NCBI GenBank assembly: GCA_030044325.1
Contig: JASHWA010000579.1
Coordinates: 1-6,426, forward strand
Direction: 5' to 3'
DNA: 6,426 bases
DNA from: Bryobacteraceae bacterium
GTDB taxonomy: Bacteria; Acidobacteriota; Terriglobia; Bryobacterales; Bryobacteraceae
The translations under genes were made by a program, and so were the position numbers. Of the stretch, positions 5,116 to 6,426 are shown one piece after another (the first letter of the stretch is position 1; each line of letters starts with the position of its first letter). The notes under the pieces are model-generated. The model ran no database searches. It saw only the letters and a program-made list of their open reading frames with translations, and had not been told where the DNA came from.

Positions 5116-6030
5116 ATGATTGTTATTGGATCGCGGGGTTCGCAACTGGCGCTGTGGCAGGCGCGGCATATTGCGGCGCGCCTGGCGGAGCTGGGCGCGG
5201 AGACTCGCATCGAGATTATCAAGACGACGGGCGATAGGATTCTCGATGTGCCGCTGGCGAAGGTCGGCGGGAAGGGATTGTTCACCAAGGAAATCGAGGA
5301 GGCGCTGCTCGACGGCTCGATCGATATTGCGGTGCACAGCTTGAAGGACGTTCCTTCGGAGCTGCCGGCGGGGCTGACGCTTTCGGCGATTCCGGAGCGC
5401 GAAGATCCGCGCGACGCGCTGATCGGAAAGCCGCTCGACGAGCTGGGGAAGGGATCGAGAGTGGGAACGAGTTCGCTGCGGCGGGCGGCGCAGTTGCACG
5501 CGCTGGGGCGCGGGATCGTGACGGAAACGCTGCGGGGCAACGTGGATACGCGGCTGCGGAAGCTCGACGAGGGTCAGTATGACGCTATTCTGCTGGCCGC
5601 GGCGGGACTGCGGCGGCTGGGGTGGGCGGAGCGGATTCGCGAGACGATTCCAGTGGAGACGATGTGCCCGGCGGTGGGACAGGGAGCGCTGGCGATCGAG
5701 ACGCGGGACGACGGCCTCGAGGCGCAGCAGTTTGTCCGCAAGCTGGAGCATGAGCCTACGCGGCTCGCGATCACGGCGGAGCGCGCGCTGCTTTTGACGC
5801 TCGAGGGCGGATGTCAGGTGCCCATCGGAGGGCATGCGCACGTGATCGGGCGGGATGTGCACTTACGGGCGATTGTCGCGTCGCCGGAGGGGTCGCGGGT
5901 GGTGCGCGGGGAGCGTTCGGGCGACGATGCGCGGCGCGTGGGCGAGGAGTTGGGGCGGGAGATGCTCGACCGGGGCGCGCGGGAGATTTTGACCGAGGTT
6001 TATAGGTCCGCCGCGAATGAACGCGAATGA
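5116..6030 (+). CDS. hemC: Hydroxymethylbilane synthase (porphobilinogen deaminase), 304 aa
   Basis: Joins four porphobilinogen molecules into the linear tetrapyrrole hydroxymethylbilane in the cytoplasm. The N-terminus IGSRGSQLALWQA (4-16) is diagnostic. KTTGD (36-40), GGKGLFTKEIE (51-61), HSLKDVP (74-80) with catalytic Asp78, GTSSLRRAAQL (117-127) and LRGNVDTRL (139-147) follow. Cys233 in LEGGCQVPIGG (229-239) is the attachment site of the dipyrromethane cofactor. Length is typical (about 300-315 aa) and no key residue is missing. ATG 5116 sits directly before the canonical start; AGGG at 5101-5104 is a modest Shine-Dalgarno, 11 nt away, at the end of the 10-bp repeat. The last residues (SAANERE) are encoded by another copy of that repeat and overlap the probable cobA start by 14 nt. 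Third gene of the operon. Confidence 0.98.
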   Translation: MIVIGSRGSQLALWQARHIAARLAELGAETRIEIIKTTGDRILDVPLAKVGGKGLFTKEIEEALLDGSIDIAVHSLKDVPSELPAGLTLSAIPEREDPRDALIGKPLDELGKGSRVGTSSLRRAAQLHALGRGIVTETLRGNVDTRLRKLDEGQYDAILLAAAGLRRLGWAERIRETIPVETMCPAVGQGALAIETRDDGLEAQQFVRKLEHEPTRLAITAERALLLTLEGGCQVPIGGHAHVIGRDVHLRAIVASPEGSRVVRGERSGDDARRVGEELGREMLDRGAREILTEVYRSAANERE

Positions 6031-6040
6031 GCGCGAAGCG
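6013..6040 (+). repeat. 10-bp tandem repeat at the hemC-cobA junction
   Basis: GCGAATGAAC (6013-6022) is followed by GCGAATGAGC (6023-6032) and a partial GCGAAGCG. It encodes the C-terminal residues of HemC, contains its stop codon, and supplies the ATG of cobA in another frame. It is related to the repeat at 5074-5101 (consensus GYGAATSAAC). Confidence 0.75.
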
Positions 6041-6426
6041 GTGAAAGCCGGCAAGGTGTATCTGGTCGGCGCGGGGCCGGGCGATCCGGGGCTGATCACG
6101 GTCAAGGGCCGCAAGGTTCTGGAGCGCGCGGACTCGATTTTGTACGACCGGCTGGCGAGCCCGCGTCTGCTCGACCTGGCGCCGGCGGCGGCCGAGCGCG
6201 TTTACGTCGGCAAGAAACGATCCACGCACGAATTTTCACAGGAAGAGATCGCGGCGATGCTGGTGGAGCGCGCGCGGCGCGGGCTGACGGTGGTTCGGCT
6301 GAAGGGCGGCGATCCGTTCATTTTTGGGCACGGGGGAGAGGAGATGGAGGCGCTGGCCGCGGCCGGAATTCCGTTCGAGATCGTGCCGGGCGTCACGACG
6401 CCGCTGGGAATCGCGGCGTACACGGG
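6017..6426 (+). CDS. cobA: Uroporphyrinogen-III C-methyltransferase, N-terminal part (3' cut by window)
   Basis: SAM-dependent methylation of uroporphyrinogen III at C2 and C7 to precorrin-2, the branch point to siroheme and cobalamin. About 136 residues are visible: VYLVGAGPGDPGLITVKG (14-31), YDRL (43-46), VGKKRSTHEFSQEEI (64-78), VRLKGGDPFIFGHGGEE (93-109) and VPGVTTPLGIAAYT (123-136), the SAM- and substrate-binding segments of the SUMT family. The GGDPF-x-FG segment has His105 where Arg is usual. ATG 6017 has AGGT 9 nt upstream (6004-6007) and overlaps hemC by 14 nt; GTG 6041, just before the conserved part, is an equally possible start that gives a 10-bp gap. Fourth gene of the operon. 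The protein may continue into a HemD (uroporphyrinogen-III synthase) domain, as in CobA-HemD fusions, since hemD is expected next, but that part lies outside the window. Confidence 0.95.
   Translation, partial: MNANEREAVKAGKVYLVGAGPGDPGLITVKGRKVLERADSILYDRLASPRLLDLAPAAAERVYVGKKRSTHEFSQEEIAAMLVERARRGLTVVRLKGGDPFIFGHGGEEMEALAAAGIPFEIVPGVTTPLGIAAYT

Overview
The window is high-GC bacterial DNA with compact operons and no sign of phage or a complete insertion sequence. Taxonomy cannot be read from it directly. A C5-type heme operon (hemX-like, hemA, hemC, cobA), a ferredoxin-type nitrite/sulfite reductase tail and palindromic intergenic repeats together suggest an Acidobacteriota-like genome; this is inference.

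Layout: (1) Bases 1-197 (+) are the C-terminal end of a gene, probably a siroheme-containing nitrite/sulfite reductase. (2) On the minus strand, reading from 2732 down to 205, lie a short-chain dehydrogenase/reductase, a single-ring ClpC-like AAA+ ATPase starting directly after its stop codon, about 150 bp of REP-like tandem repeats, and a 63-residue unknown protein. The unknown protein has a near-perfect Shine-Dalgarno sequence and a leader that can form two mutually exclusive hairpins. (3) Bases 2733-2984 are a divergent intergenic region with a strong palindrome. (4) From 2985 to the right edge (+) runs a tightly packed tetrapyrrole operon: a HemX/CcsA-like membrane protein, glutamyl-tRNA reductase (hemA), hydroxymethylbilane synthase (hemC) and the start of uroporphyrinogen-III C-methyltransferase (cobA), cut by the window end.

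The plus-strand genes fit together. HemA commits glutamyl-tRNA to 5-aminolevulinate, HemC builds the linear tetrapyrrole, and CobA methylates uroporphyrinogen III towards precorrin-2 and siroheme, the cofactor of nitrite/sulfite reductases such as the one that seems to end at base 197. The HemX-like protein overlaps hemA by 4 nt and probably affects HemA level or heme handling.

The least explained parts are the GNRA-loop hairpin repeats after the ATPase gene, the small unknown gene with its leader, and a 10-bp tandem repeat present at both the hemA-hemC and hemC-cobA junctions. I see no clear evidence of a wholly new system; these are the best leads.
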